Origin: Vibrio owensii CAIM 1854 = LMG 25443
Lineage (GTDB): Bacteria; Pseudomonadota; Gammaproteobacteria; Enterobacterales; Vibrionaceae
Assembly (NCBI RefSeq): GCF_000817815.1
Contig: NZ_JPRD01000011.1
Span: 285,014 to 349,013, forward strand
DNA length: 64,000 bases
Direction: 5' to 3'
The first letter of the stretch is position 1. Every line of letters begins with the position of its first letter. The notes under the pieces were generated by a model that saw only the letters and a list, made by a program, of their open reading frames with translations, had not been told where the DNA came from and did not search any database. Positions 55,950 to 64,000 of this stretch are shown piece by piece. The position numbers and the translations under genes are program-made.

Positions 55950-56822
55950 ATGTTTACTATTGAACAACTGCAAGCCTTCGTTACCACTTCAGAGGCCGGA
56001 TCTTTCTCGGCAGCAGCACGTAAGCTTGGGCGAGCTCAATCGGTGATCAGCCAACACATCATGAATATTGAGCTCGATTGTGGCGTTGACTTATTTGACC
56101 GCACAGGCCGCTATCCTAAACTGACCGAGAAAGGCCATCAGTTGATGCCCTATGCCCTCGCTACCTTAAGCCAACTAGATCGACTGAATAACAAAGCATC
56201 TCAACTCTTTTCTGCACCAGCGAGTAAGCTTGTTCTTGCGGTTGATGAGGGGATTCCATTAACCCGTCTCCCCATTGCTTTAAAACATTTGGAACAAAAA
56301 TTTCCTAACCTTCAAGTGGAATGTCTCACGGCTTCAAGTCCAGATATCATCGAGTTGGTTAAATCAGAGCGTGCTACCACAGGCATTATATTAAGTGACT
56401 TACAGATGCCTAAAAACGTCGACCTATCTAACCTAGGTCATATCGGCTTTGATGTATTTGTCTCATCCGAGCATCCACTCGCACAACAAAAGATCCGCAA
56501 CATCGATGAACTCAAGCAACATCGTCAACTCGTTATCCGCTCAAAGAGTGAAGATGTAAGCGGCCTTAATCAGGCGTTTAGCCCAGATATCTGGTACGCT
56601 GATGATTACTACATATTATTAGAACTGGCGAACAAGGGATTTGGTTGGTGCTTTCTTCCTGAGCATTTGGTGTCTTACGCACCGAATACGCTGATCAAAA
56701 TTGGCGAAGAATTCACAAAGCTGGCTTGGCAGGTCAACATTGACTTGATACAACATCAGAAATGGCATTCCGATCCCCTACACCAACAAGCCAGATTAGA
56801 ATTACAAACCCTGTTTGAGTGA
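55950..56822 (+). CDS. LysR-family regulator, probable regulator of the PACE gene
   Basis: 290 residues. The N-terminal winged helix-turn-helix is FVTTSEAGSFSAAARKLGRAQSVISQHIMNIE; the effector domain follows. Divergent placement with a dyad between suggests it controls the PACE pump, as AceR controls aceI in Acinetobacter. Confidence 0.85.
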   Translation: MFTIEQLQAFVTTSEAGSFSAAARKLGRAQSVISQHIMNIELDCGVDLFDRTGRYPKLTEKGHQLMPYALATLSQLDRLNNKASQLFSAPASKLVLAVDEGIPLTRLPIALKHLEQKFPNLQVECLTASSPDIIELVKSERATTGIILSDLQMPKNVDLSNLGHIGFDVFVSSEHPLAQQKIRNIDELKQHRQLVIRSKSEDVSGLNQAFSPDIWYADDYYILLELANKGFGWCFLPEHLVSYAPNTLIKIGEEFTKLAWQVNIDLIQHQKWHSDPLHQQARLELQTLFE

Positions 56823-56850
56823 TCTCAGGGCTAACAGTAGGAACACACAG

Positions 56851-57678
56851 ATGGCAAATACATTGATCGTAGGTGCAGGCTGGTTAGGCACCCCACTTGC
56901 ACAAACTTTGATTGACCAAGGACATCAAGTTACGGTGACACGTCGAAGCCAAACTAGGCTAGATGAGTTCCCGCTCACTTCCGTTCAACCGGCTCTACTC
57001 GATCTCAACGAACCACACTCACAGCAACAGCTTATTGAGCTTATCGAACAACACCAAATTGAACGCATTGTTGGCGCTTTCCCACCAGGATTTCGTAAAG
57101 GCAACGGACAAGAGTACGCACAGCAGTGGCAACGCTTAGTTTCAGCAGCCAAACAAAGCAGTGTAAACAAACTGCTCATGGTGAGCTCCACCACGGTATA
57201 TCCAAACCTTGCTGTCGATATGAAAGAAGAAGACGCCACACTCGCCTTAGCCCAAACGAACGAACACTTCTCAGACAACGCTCGCATCATGCTACAAGCC
57301 GAGCAATACGTGATTGATTCCGGAATCGACTATGCCATCGTTCGTTGTAGTGGTTTGATTGGCTCTGACCGCCACCCTTCTCGCTTTGCAATGCGATTAA
57401 AACAAGTGAGCCGTAAGGCGCCTGCAAACATGGTGCATCAAAACGACGCGGTAGCCGCGACAGCTTTCGCGCTTAATCAAATTGATAACGAAGTGGTAAA
57501 CGCCACAACACCAAATACCGTAAGCAAAGCCGAGTTTTACCAAGCGGCGATTACACAAAGCGATTTAGATATAGCACTTCCACCAGTCACAGAAACCGCC
57601 GATAAAAGAATCCTAGCAGACAAGCTTGTCGCACTTGGCTATCAGTTCCAATTCAATTCAACGCTGGACGCACTATGA
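56851..57678 (+). CDS. NAD(P)-binding epimerase/reductase-like protein (YeeZ type)
   Basis: 275 residues from the ATG at 56851; the frame is open from 56815 but overlaps the LysR gene. TLIVGAGWLGTPLAQTL is a Rossmann dinucleotide motif, and the middle (VSSTTVYP) and YAIVRCSGLIG fit extended short-chain dehydrogenase relatives. The substrate is unknown. Its stop overlaps the next start (ATGA). Confidence 0.75.
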   Translation: MANTLIVGAGWLGTPLAQTLIDQGHQVTVTRRSQTRLDEFPLTSVQPALLDLNEPHSQQQLIELIEQHQIERIVGAFPPGFRKGNGQEYAQQWQRLVSAAKQSSVNKLLMVSSTTVYPNLAVDMKEEDATLALAQTNEHFSDNARIMLQAEQYVIDSGIDYAIVRCSGLIGSDRHPSRFAMRLKQVSRKAPANMVHQNDAVAATAFALNQIDNEVVNATTPNTVSKAEFYQAAITQSDLDIALPPVTETADKRILADKLVALGYQFQFNSTLDAL

Positions 57679-58313
57679 AGCTTTATCAACACATTGAAAC
57701 CCTGTGGGATTACATGCAACTCAAGCAAGAGCTAAAACCTGCCAGCTGCTTATTTGTTATGTGCAGCAATGACTTACGTGTTGCCGAATACGCGGCCAAA
57801 CTCTACCAACAAGAACTTGCGCCACTCATTGTGTTTTCTGGTGGCGAAGGGCGTTTTACAGATGGCTTGTTTGACAAAAGCGAAGCAGAAACATTCGCAG
57901 AAATCGCAAAGCTAGCGGGCGTGCCAAGTGAAGCAATTTTAGTAGAGACAAAATCCAGTAACAGCGGCGAGAACGTTCGCTTCACCGAACAGTTGTTGAA
58001 AGAAAAAGGGATTAGCTGTGATTCTCTAATCTTGGTTCAAAAGCCATTTATGGAACGACGCGCCATTGCAACCTTTGAAAAACAGTGGCAATCGCCTTAT
58101 TCACAACTCCAAGTGACTTCTACTGCGCATCCTTTCTTTGAATACATCAACGAAGAAATGCCCCTGATGATGGTACTGGAAGCATTGATGGAAGATTTTT
58201 CTCGTGTGAAGACTTACCCAGAAAAAGGCTTTCAAACAGAACAAGAAATCCCTGCTCACGTTGAATCTTCTTACCAAGCACTGAGAGAAAAGTTCGAATT
58301 TGGTCTCGCTTAA
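57675..58313 (+). CDS. YdcF-like DUF218 protein
   Basis: 212 residues. SCLFVMCSNDLRVAEYAAKLY, LIVFSGGEGRFTDGLF and SGENVRFTEQLLKEKG match the DUF218 (YdcF/SanA/ElyC) fold. It lacks a membrane anchor, as YdcF does. Function unknown; YdcF binds SAM. It overlaps the upstream reductase-like gene by 4 bases. Confidence 0.8.
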   Translation: MKLYQHIETLWDYMQLKQELKPASCLFVMCSNDLRVAEYAAKLYQQELAPLIVFSGGEGRFTDGLFDKSEAETFAEIAKLAGVPSEAILVETKSSNSGENVRFTEQLLKEKGISCDSLILVQKPFMERRAIATFEKQWQSPYSQLQVTSTAHPFFEYINEEMPLMMVLEALMEDFSRVKTYPEKGFQTEQEIPAHVESSYQALREKFEFGLA

Positions 58314-58344
58314 TCCTTCGTTCAGCGACCAACAATCAGACAAT

Positions 58345-58372
58345 AAAAAAGCCACCGAATTCGGTGGCTTTC
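58345..58372. terminator. Bidirectional terminator
   Basis: AAAAAAGCCACCGAA and TTCGGTGGCTTT; between ydcF-like and tdk. Confidence 0.88.
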
Positions 58373-58388
58373 TCTTATCTAGATTGGC

Positions 58389-58967
58389 TTACTTACCAAG
58401 TGCTTCTTTGTAGTGCTGACGACAAACTGATACGTAACGGTCGTTACCGCCAATCGCCACTTGATCACCTTCTTTGATTGCAACACCGTGCTCATCAGTA
58501 CGGATAACCATGTTTGCCTTGCGACCACAGTGACAAATCGTTTTGAGTTCAACCAATTTGTCTGCCCAAGATAGCAGGTACTTGCTGCCTTCAAAAAGTT
58601 CGCCTAGAAAATCGGTACGAAGACCATAGCAAAGTACAGGAATATTAAGCTTATCAACCACTTCTGTTAGTTGGTAAACCTGTTCTTTCGACAAGAACTG
58701 ACACTCATCAATTAGGATACAGTGACGCTTTTCAACTTCATGCAGTGCCGCGATTTCTTGGTAAAGGTTGGTATCTGGACGGAACAAATGCGCGTCTGAT
58801 TGCAAACCAATACGAGAGCTCACTTTACCTACGCCGTAGCGATCATCTAGCGCTGCTGTGAAAATCACAGGCGTCATGCCACGTTCTTGGTAGTTAAATG
58901 AAGATTGAAGAAGAGTTGTCGATTTACCCGCGTTCATTGCCGAGTAATAGAAATACATCTGAGCCAC
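58389..58967 (-). CDS. tdk: Thymidine kinase
   Basis: 192 residues. [14 protein letters not shown] is the P-loop, LIDECQFL the Walker B region, and CHCGRKA and CRQHY give the zinc-binding cysteines and histidine of type II thymidine kinases. It phosphorylates thymidine in nucleotide salvage. It lies downstream of cysS but separated by a terminator. Confidence 0.95.
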   Translation of the reverse strand: MAQMYFYYSAMNAGKSTTLLQSSFNYQERGMTPVIFTAALDDRYGVGKVSSRIGLQSDAHLFRPDTNLYQEIAALHEVEKRHCILIDECQFLSKEQVYQLTEVVDKLNIPVLCYGLRTDFLGELFEGSKYLLSWADKLVELKTICHCGRKANMVIRTDEHGVAIKEGDQVAIGGNDRYVSVCRQHYKEALGK

Positions 58968-59012
58968 AGAGCACTACCTTCGTTAAAGTTTAGAATTTAT
59001 AAAAGCTTGTAA

Positions 59013-59041
59013 AGAAAAGGGCTGAATCATCAGCCCTTTTA
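59013..59041 (-). terminator. Terminator of cysS
   Basis: AAAAGGGCTGA and TCAGCCCTTTT around ATCA. Confidence 0.88.
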
Positions 59042-59051
59042 AAAGATTCGA

Positions 59052-60434
59052 TTACTTACGACGCCACGTTGTGCCTTCTGGACCATCTTCCAGAACAATG
59101 CCCATTTCCGTCAGCTTGTCACGAGCCATATCTGCGTTAGCCCAATCTTTTGCTGCGCGAGAATCGTTACGTAGCTTAATTAGTGCTTCGATTTCAGCCA
59201 CTTCATCGTCGTCGCCTGCATCGCCTTTTAGGAAAGCTTCTGGATCTTGGTGAAGAATACCGATCACGTCAGCCAGTTCACGCATTAGCGCACCTAGCTC
59301 ACTCGCTTTCTCTAGGTTTTCTGTCTTAAGGCGGTTTACTTCACGCGCCATGTCAAAAAGTACTGAGTAAGCTTCTGGTGTATTGAAGTCATCGTTCATC
59401 GCTGCTGTAAAGCGAGTTACGTATTCTTCACCACCTGCTGGCGCAGCATTTAGATCCAGACCACGTAGAGACGTGTATAGACGCTCAAGAGACGCGCGTG
59501 CTTGGTTCAGGTTATCTTCGCTGTAGTTTAGCTGGCTACGGTAATGACCAGACATTAGGAAGTAACGAACGGTCTCAGCATCGTAGTGACCTAGAACGTC
59601 GCGGATAGTAAAGAAGTTACCTAAAGACTTAGACATCTTCTCACGGTCTACCATTACCATGCCGCTGTGCATCCATGTGTTCACGTATTGAGTATCGTGT
59701 GCACAGCATGACTGCGCGATTTCGTTCTCGTGGTGTGGGAACTGAAGATCAGAACCGCCGCCGTGAATGTCGAAGTGGTTGCCTAGGATTGACGAGTTCA
59801 TTGCAGAACATTCGATGTGCCAACCTGGACGACCTGGACCCCATGGTGATTCCCATGTTGGTTCACCCGGTTTAGACATCTTCCAAAGTACGAAGTCTAG
59901 CGGGCTGCGTTTTGCCGTTTCGATATCAACACGCGCACCAGCTTGAAGCTGATCAAGGTCTTGCTTAGACAACTTGCCGTATTCGTTGAACTTACCAACT
60001 TCAAACATTACATCGCCATTATCTGCAACGTAAGCAAAACCACGCTCGATTAGTTTTTCAACCAATTCGATGATTTCAGCAATGAACTGTGTCGCACGAG
60101 GCTCAACGTCAGGACGTTTCATATTCAGAGCATCGAAGTCAGCATGCATTTCGCCGATAAGACGTTCAGTCAGTGAATCACAAGACTCACCATTTTCTGC
60201 TGCACGTTTGATGATTTTGTCATCGATGTCAGTGATGTTACGTACAAATGTTAGGTCATAACCAAGGTAACGAAGGTAGCGAGACACTACATCGAAAGAA
60301 ACAAATGTACGACCGTGACCGATGTGACAGAGATCGTAGATGGTAACTCCACAGACATACATGCCAACTTTGCCGGCTGTAATTGGTTTGAATTCCTCTT
60401 TCTGTCTTGTGAGTGTGTTATATATCTTTAACAT
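59052..60434 (-). CDS. cysS: Cysteinyl-tRNA synthetase
   Basis: 460 residues, full length. HIGH motif as CHIGHGRTF near residue 36, KMSKS in [11 protein letters not shown], and zinc ligands in MYVCGVT and WHIECSAM. It charges tRNA-Cys. Opposite strand to ppiB with a shared 204-base gap. Confidence 0.97.
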   Translation of the reverse strand: MLKIYNTLTRQKEEFKPITAGKVGMYVCGVTIYDLCHIGHGRTFVSFDVVSRYLRYLGYDLTFVRNITDIDDKIIKRAAENGESCDSLTERLIGEMHADFDALNMKRPDVEPRATQFIAEIIELVEKLIERGFAYVADNGDVMFEVGKFNEYGKLSKQDLDQLQAGARVDIETAKRSPLDFVLWKMSKPGEPTWESPWGPGRPGWHIECSAMNSSILGNHFDIHGGGSDLQFPHHENEIAQSCCAHDTQYVNTWMHSGMVMVDREKMSKSLGNFFTIRDVLGHYDAETVRYFLMSGHYRSQLNYSEDNLNQARASLERLYTSLRGLDLNAAPAGGEEYVTRFTAAMNDDFNTPEAYSVLFDMAREVNRLKTENLEKASELGALMRELADVIGILHQDPEAFLKGDAGDDDEVAEIEALIKLRNDSRAAKDWANADMARDKLTEMGIVLEDGPEGTTWRRK

Positions 60435-60638
60435 GATCTCTATCTATGCTTGTGAATGAATTACGAGAAGAAGGAGTATAACAACTCCGACCTTATTAGG
60501 TAATAGCAATTAACGGATAAAACGATAATCGGCTAAACTTCAAGCACAAAGCGTATATTTTCATTGTCCTGAGTTTTCCATGCGTATTAACTTAGGCTAG
60601 AATCCCTCTTTGAATACAACACAGTAAAGGAAAATAGC

Positions 60639-61133
60639 ATGATCACCCTTCACACTAATTTTGGTGACATCAAGATTCAACTAAACGAAGAGAAAGCGCC
60701 AGAAACTAGCGCAAACTTCCTTCAATACTGCCGCGACGGTTTCTACGACAACACGCTTTTCCACCGTGTTATTGACGGCTTCATGATCCAAGGTGGTGGT
60801 ATGGAGTCTGGTCTGCGTGAAAAAGCAACACGTGCACCTATCAAGAACGAAGCAAACAACGGCCTTAGCAACAAAGTGGGTACACTTGCTATGGCACGTA
60901 CTATGGAGCCGCATTCAGCAAGCTCTCAGTTCTTCATCAACGTAAACAACAACACATTCCTAGATTTCCGTAGCGAAAGCCTAGACGGTTGGGGTTACTG
61001 TGTATTCGGTGAAGTAATCGAAGGCATGGACATCGTGAACAAGATCAAAGGTGTTAGCACAGGTTCTTACGGCATGCACCAAGACGTACCTCTAGAAGAC
61101 GTAATGATCACTGGTACTACAATCGAAGAGTAA
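60639..61133 (+). CDS. ppiB: Peptidyl-prolyl cis-trans isomerase B (cyclophilin)
   Basis: 164 residues. [14 protein letters not shown] and SASSQFFIN are the cyclophilin catalytic segments. No signal peptide, so it acts in the cytoplasm. AAAGGAA precedes the ATG. Confidence 0.96.
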   Translation: MITLHTNFGDIKIQLNEEKAPETSANFLQYCRDGFYDNTLFHRVIDGFMIQGGGMESGLREKATRAPIKNEANNGLSNKVGTLAMARTMEPHSASSQFFINVNNNTFLDFRSESLDGWGYCVFGEVIEGMDIVNKIKGVSTGSYGMHQDVPLEDVMITGTTIEE

Positions 61134-61164
61134 TTCTTTAGAATTGCTATTAAGAGATAAGTTT

Positions 61165-61190
61165 GTGGGGAGGCTTAGCCTCCCCTTATT
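61165..61190 (+). terminator. Terminator of ppiB
   Basis: GGGGAGGC and GCCTCCCC around TTA with TTATTT after it, ending just before the lpxH ATG at 61194. Confidence 0.8.
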
Positions 61191-61193
61191 TCT

Positions 61194-61931
61194 ATGACGA
61201 CATTATTTATATCTGATCTCCACCTTACTCCTTCTCGTCCAGACATTACGGAATGTTTCGTGACGTTCATGCGTAATGAAGCGATCCACGCCGACGCACT
61301 GTACGTGCTTGGTGATTTGTTCGAGTTCTGGATTGGTGACGATGACAACACCCCTTTTGCAGACCAAATCCGCGCAGAATTTAAAGCACTGACGGATACG
61401 GGTGTGCCAACTTTTTTCATCCAAGGCAATCGAGATTTTTTACTCGGGAAACGCTTTTGTAAAGAAACCGGTATGACATTACTTGATGATGTCTGCACGA
61501 TTGATCTTTATGGTCAAAAAGCCGTAATCCTACATGGCGATACGCTTTGCATTGACGATGTGAAATACCAAGAGTTTAGAAAAACCGTTCACAAGCCATG
61601 GCTACAATGGTTGTTCAATCGCATTCCATGGTTCGTTAAGAAAAGAATTGTCGCTAAAGTTCAATCTGACATTAGAGACGACAAGAAAAACAAGTCTCTC
61701 GACATCATGGACGTCAACCAAGGCGAAGTTGAGCGAGTATTGTCTCAAAATTGCGTCAACTTGATGATTCATGGTCACACGCATCGACCAAATACACATA
61801 TTTTTGACCTAAACGGTGCTAAAAACACTCGTATTGTTTTAGGCGATTGGTATACCCAAGGCTCAGTTTTAAAAGTAAATTCTGACCATTTTGACTTGCA
61901 AACACGACCGTTTGACACAGAATTGAAGTAA
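61194..61931 (+). CDS. lpxH: UDP-2,3-diacylglucosamine diphosphatase
   Basis: 245 residues, calcineurin-type phosphoesterase. [27 protein letters not shown] and HGHTHRP give the metal ligands in order. It makes lipid X in lipid A synthesis at the inner membrane. The ribosome site is poor (CCCCTTATTTCT), since the ppiB terminator occupies the leader. Confidence 0.95.
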   Translation: MTTLFISDLHLTPSRPDITECFVTFMRNEAIHADALYVLGDLFEFWIGDDDNTPFADQIRAEFKALTDTGVPTFFIQGNRDFLLGKRFCKETGMTLLDDVCTIDLYGQKAVILHGDTLCIDDVKYQEFRKTVHKPWLQWLFNRIPWFVKKRIVAKVQSDIRDDKKNKSLDIMDVNQGEVERVLSQNCVNLMIHGHTHRPNTHIFDLNGAKNTRIVLGDWYTQGSVLKVNSDHFDLQTRPFDTELK

Positions 61932-62030
61932 AGCATGTCGAGCGTGTTGAAGATTGACGCGCAAAGCATAGAAATTTTGAAAAAAATCGCTATTATCGTA
62001 TTACTCAGTTAAACAGAACAAAGTACCGCA

Positions 62031-63245
62031 TTGAAGTATTCATACGTAGCTCGCCAGCCGATATTGGACAGAGAAAAGCGTACCATAGGGTATGAGCTTC
62101 TCTTCCGTGACGGTCCGAAAAATACCTTCCCAGAAGTAGAACCTGAGCTGGCTACTAGTCGACTTCTATCTGATCATTTCCTTACCACACACTACAGTAC
62201 TCTGGGCGACAAGCTCGGCTTTGTTAATTTTCCTTACCAAAGCTTGGTTAACCTCGTTCCTACCCTGTTTCCTAACGAATCATTAGTTGTTGAGGTATTA
62301 GAAGATTGTGAGCCGACTGATGAACTGCTTCATGCGATAAAACAACTGCATGCATCTGGGTATCGCGTTGCGTTAGATGACTTTGTTCCAACTAAAGCTT
62401 GGAAGCGGTTTTTACCTTACGTCGCAATAATAAAATTCGACATTCGCTTAATACCGATCGAAAAAGCGGCCATTTACATTCAGTCCTTAGGGCATTTTGG
62501 CATTGATTTCTTAGCCGAAAAGGTTGAAACCTATGAAGAGTTTGAACAAGCGATGGACGCTGGTTTTGACTTCTTTCAAGGATACTTTTTCAGTAAACCC
62601 GAAATGATTCAGAAGAAGCGCCTTAATCCCGCGTTTCTAACAGTGATTCAGCTATGTAAAGAGATCGCAGATAAACCTATCGACTTTAATGAGGTCGAGC
62701 GTTTGTTCTCTATTGATGTCACTCTATCGTACAAGCTACTGACTTATGTAAACTCGGGTTACACGCTCACAACGAAGATCAAATCGTTCCGACAAGCATT
62801 AGTGTACCTTGGTGAAGACCGTTTAAGACGTTTCATTTCACTTGTCGCGATTGCTTCGGTGCATGAAGACAAGCCTGATTCTCTCTATTCATTAGCAATT
62901 CAACGTGCACGGATGTGTGAGATTCTGTTGAGTCAGATGCACACCAAGTACGATCCCGGTCAGGCGTTTCTTACTGGAATGTTTTCGCTGTTAGGCTCTC
63001 TCCTTGATCAACCTCTTGAAGATGTGATCAGCGATATTCCAGTCGATGAAGACATCAAATATGCCTTAACCGGACACAAAGGCGTTTTGGGTTACCTTCT
63101 ATCAATGATCATCGCGTACGAGAAAGCGGATTGGGAAATGACAGAGAAATACTGTACCGCCCTAAAACTCACTGAGCCACAATTAGCCAAAGCGTTTAGC
63201 CAATCCACGGCTTGGGCTCAAGAACTGCTGTCTCAAACGCCCTAA
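62031..63245 (+). CDS. cdgJ: EAL-HDOD signalling protein (CdgJ-like)
   Basis: 404 residues from a TTG codon; the first Met-coding start in frame lies much later. The N-terminal EAL domain has ELLF in place of EALLR, DDF and KFD motifs; the C-terminal half is an HDOD domain. In V. cholerae the gene after lpxH is CdgJ (VC1851 from memory), tied to motility and biofilm control. The altered EAL motif suggests changed or lost c-di-GMP hydrolysis. Confidence 0.82.
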   Translation: MKYSYVARQPILDREKRTIGYELLFRDGPKNTFPEVEPELATSRLLSDHFLTTHYSTLGDKLGFVNFPYQSLVNLVPTLFPNESLVVEVLEDCEPTDELLHAIKQLHASGYRVALDDFVPTKAWKRFLPYVAIIKFDIRLIPIEKAAIYIQSLGHFGIDFLAEKVETYEEFEQAMDAGFDFFQGYFFSKPEMIQKKRLNPAFLTVIQLCKEIADKPIDFNEVERLFSIDVTLSYKLLTYVNSGYTLTTKIKSFRQALVYLGEDRLRRFISLVAIASVHEDKPDSLYSLAIQRARMCEILLSQMHTKYDPGQAFLTGMFSLLGSLLDQPLEDVISDIPVDEDIKYALTGHKGVLGYLLSMIIAYEKADWEMTEKYCTALKLTEPQLAKAFSQSTAWAQELLSQTP

Positions 63246-63268
63246 ACGGCTATAATGCCTCAAAGAAT

Positions 63269-63306
63269 ACCTGCAACCTCACTTATGTGGGGTTGTTTGT
63301 TTTTAC
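63269..63306 (+). terminator. Terminator of cdgJ
   Basis: CAACCTC and GGGGTTG (one G-T pair) stem followed by TTTGTTTTT. Confidence 0.75.
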
Positions 63307-63332
63307 CGCTTAATTAATCGAGATTTCATTTT

Positions 63333-63848
63333 ATGGCTTCTTCTTGTCCTTGCGGCTCTAACCGCACCTACCAACAGTGTTGTGAAATTGCCCACAATAA
63401 CCACGCTGACGTCACCACTCCGGAGCAGCTAATGCGCTCTCGTTACAGCGCGCATGTGTTAGGTCTAGTGGATTACGTGGTGAACACATACCACCCAAGC
63501 TGTAATGCAGAAGAGCAACGTGAAGGCATTGCCCAATCTATCGACAGCGATTGGTGCAAGCTTGAGGTAGTGAAAGCTGAAGCGGGTTGTAACGAGAATG
63601 AAGGTTTTGTTGAATTCAACGCTTACTTTGACGAAGACGGCAAACGCTACTGCATGACCGAGCGTTCTCGTTTCGTGAAAGAAGATGGGCTTTGGTACTA
63701 CATTGACGGTACATTTCCTGAAGAAGAGCCAGAAGAAGAACCAGTACAAGATCCGCGTTTGAACCAACCAGTAAGCAGTCTAAAGGTCGGTCGCAACGAC
63801 CCGTGTATTTGTGGAAGCGGTAAAAAGTTTAAGAAGTGTTGTGGGTAA
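63333..63848 (+). CDS. YchJ-like protein with two SEC-C motifs
   Basis: 171 residues. A SEC-C zinc motif at each end: [13 protein letters not shown] at the N-terminus and [13 protein letters not shown] at the C-terminus. The middle is an NTF2-like fold typical of the UPF0225/YchJ family ([23 protein letters not shown]). Function unknown. Confidence 0.85.
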   Translation: MASSCPCGSNRTYQQCCEIAHNNHADVTTPEQLMRSRYSAHVLGLVDYVVNTYHPSCNAEEQREGIAQSIDSDWCKLEVVKAEAGCNENEGFVEFNAYFDEDGKRYCMTERSRFVKEDGLWYYIDGTFPEEEPEEEPVQDPRLNQPVSSLKVGRNDPCICGSGKKFKKCCG

Positions 63849-63885
63849 GATCATCCACGCTTAGCTTATTGAGCTCGCTTTAATT

Positions 63886-63921
63886 AGATTCCTGATCTCG
63901 CCTAGGTTCGTCGGAATGACG
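63886..63921. repeat. REP-like palindrome, copy 2
   Basis: ATTCC ... GGAAT arms with GTCGGAATGACG at the right end, behind the YchJ-like gene; relative of the copy at 847-883. Confidence 0.45.
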
Positions 63922-64000
63922 TGAATATATGTGTCTGTTTGAAGTAAATAACTCTACTGCAGCGCCATTAGAAAATATACCGTCATTCTGTATATGGACT

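Overview
The window is chromosomal DNA of a Vibrio, most likely of the Harveyi clade (V. parahaemolyticus / V. alginolyticus / V. campbellii group). The evidence is inference from gene content and order: cysS, ppiB, lpxH and a CdgJ-type EAL-HDOD gene lie together as remembered for V. cholerae, a PACE efflux gene sits beside a divergent LysR gene as in V. parahaemolyticus, and psp and sap clusters, a torECA operon and norR-hcp-hcr are present. I could run no searches; all family calls come from motifs and memory.

Layout. 1-4.1 kb: the end of norR, then hcp and hcr (nitric-oxide and nitrosative stress) behind a clear sigma-54 promoter. 4.1-15.7 kb: a small secreted protein behind a Fur-like box, an RlmK-like methyltransferase, a pseudouridine synthase, a chemoreceptor, an NSS transporter, cardiolipin synthase, metC, a secreted lipase with its foldase, and tag. 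15.8-21 kb: an RND efflux operon with two membrane-fusion lipoproteins. 21.2-29.3 kb: pspABC with divergent pspF, then sapABCDF. 29.4-34 kb: a DUF2750 protein, Mn-dependent pyrophosphatase, a duplicated-fold metal-efflux-like membrane protein behind a Fur-like box, and a GH36-type alpha-galactosidase.

34.2-48.3 kb is a mobile island. It carries a large serine recombinase at the left end and a small serine resolvase near the right end, a convergent restriction-modification pair, several short tightly packed genes of unknown function, two extremely acidic proteins, and about 2.15 kb with no convincing gene but with iteron-like repeats and dyads. Its most interesting content is a 300-residue protein with polymerase-palm-like motifs (an Asp followed by PSII, and an HD motif). 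It lies just behind a helix-turn-helix protein, and a run of eight 4-bp repeats at the junction is placed so that loss of one unit would fuse both genes into one 561-residue protein. Three diverged copies of a roughly 90-bp dyad repeat precede separate genes of the island. I read it as an integrated replicon or satellite-like element with its own candidate replicase, regulatory repeats and defence genes; that reading is inference.

48.3-64 kb returns to ordinary chromosome: torECA (TMAO respiration), a lone fetB-like permease, a perfect inverted pair of DnaA boxes, a 45-residue small ORF, focA, a PACE efflux pump with divergent LysR regulator, a reductase and YdcF pair, tdk, cysS, ppiB, lpxH, cdgJ and a SEC-C protein. 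Most operon ends carry recognisable intrinsic terminators. I found no tRNA, rRNA, CRISPR array or insertion sequence.
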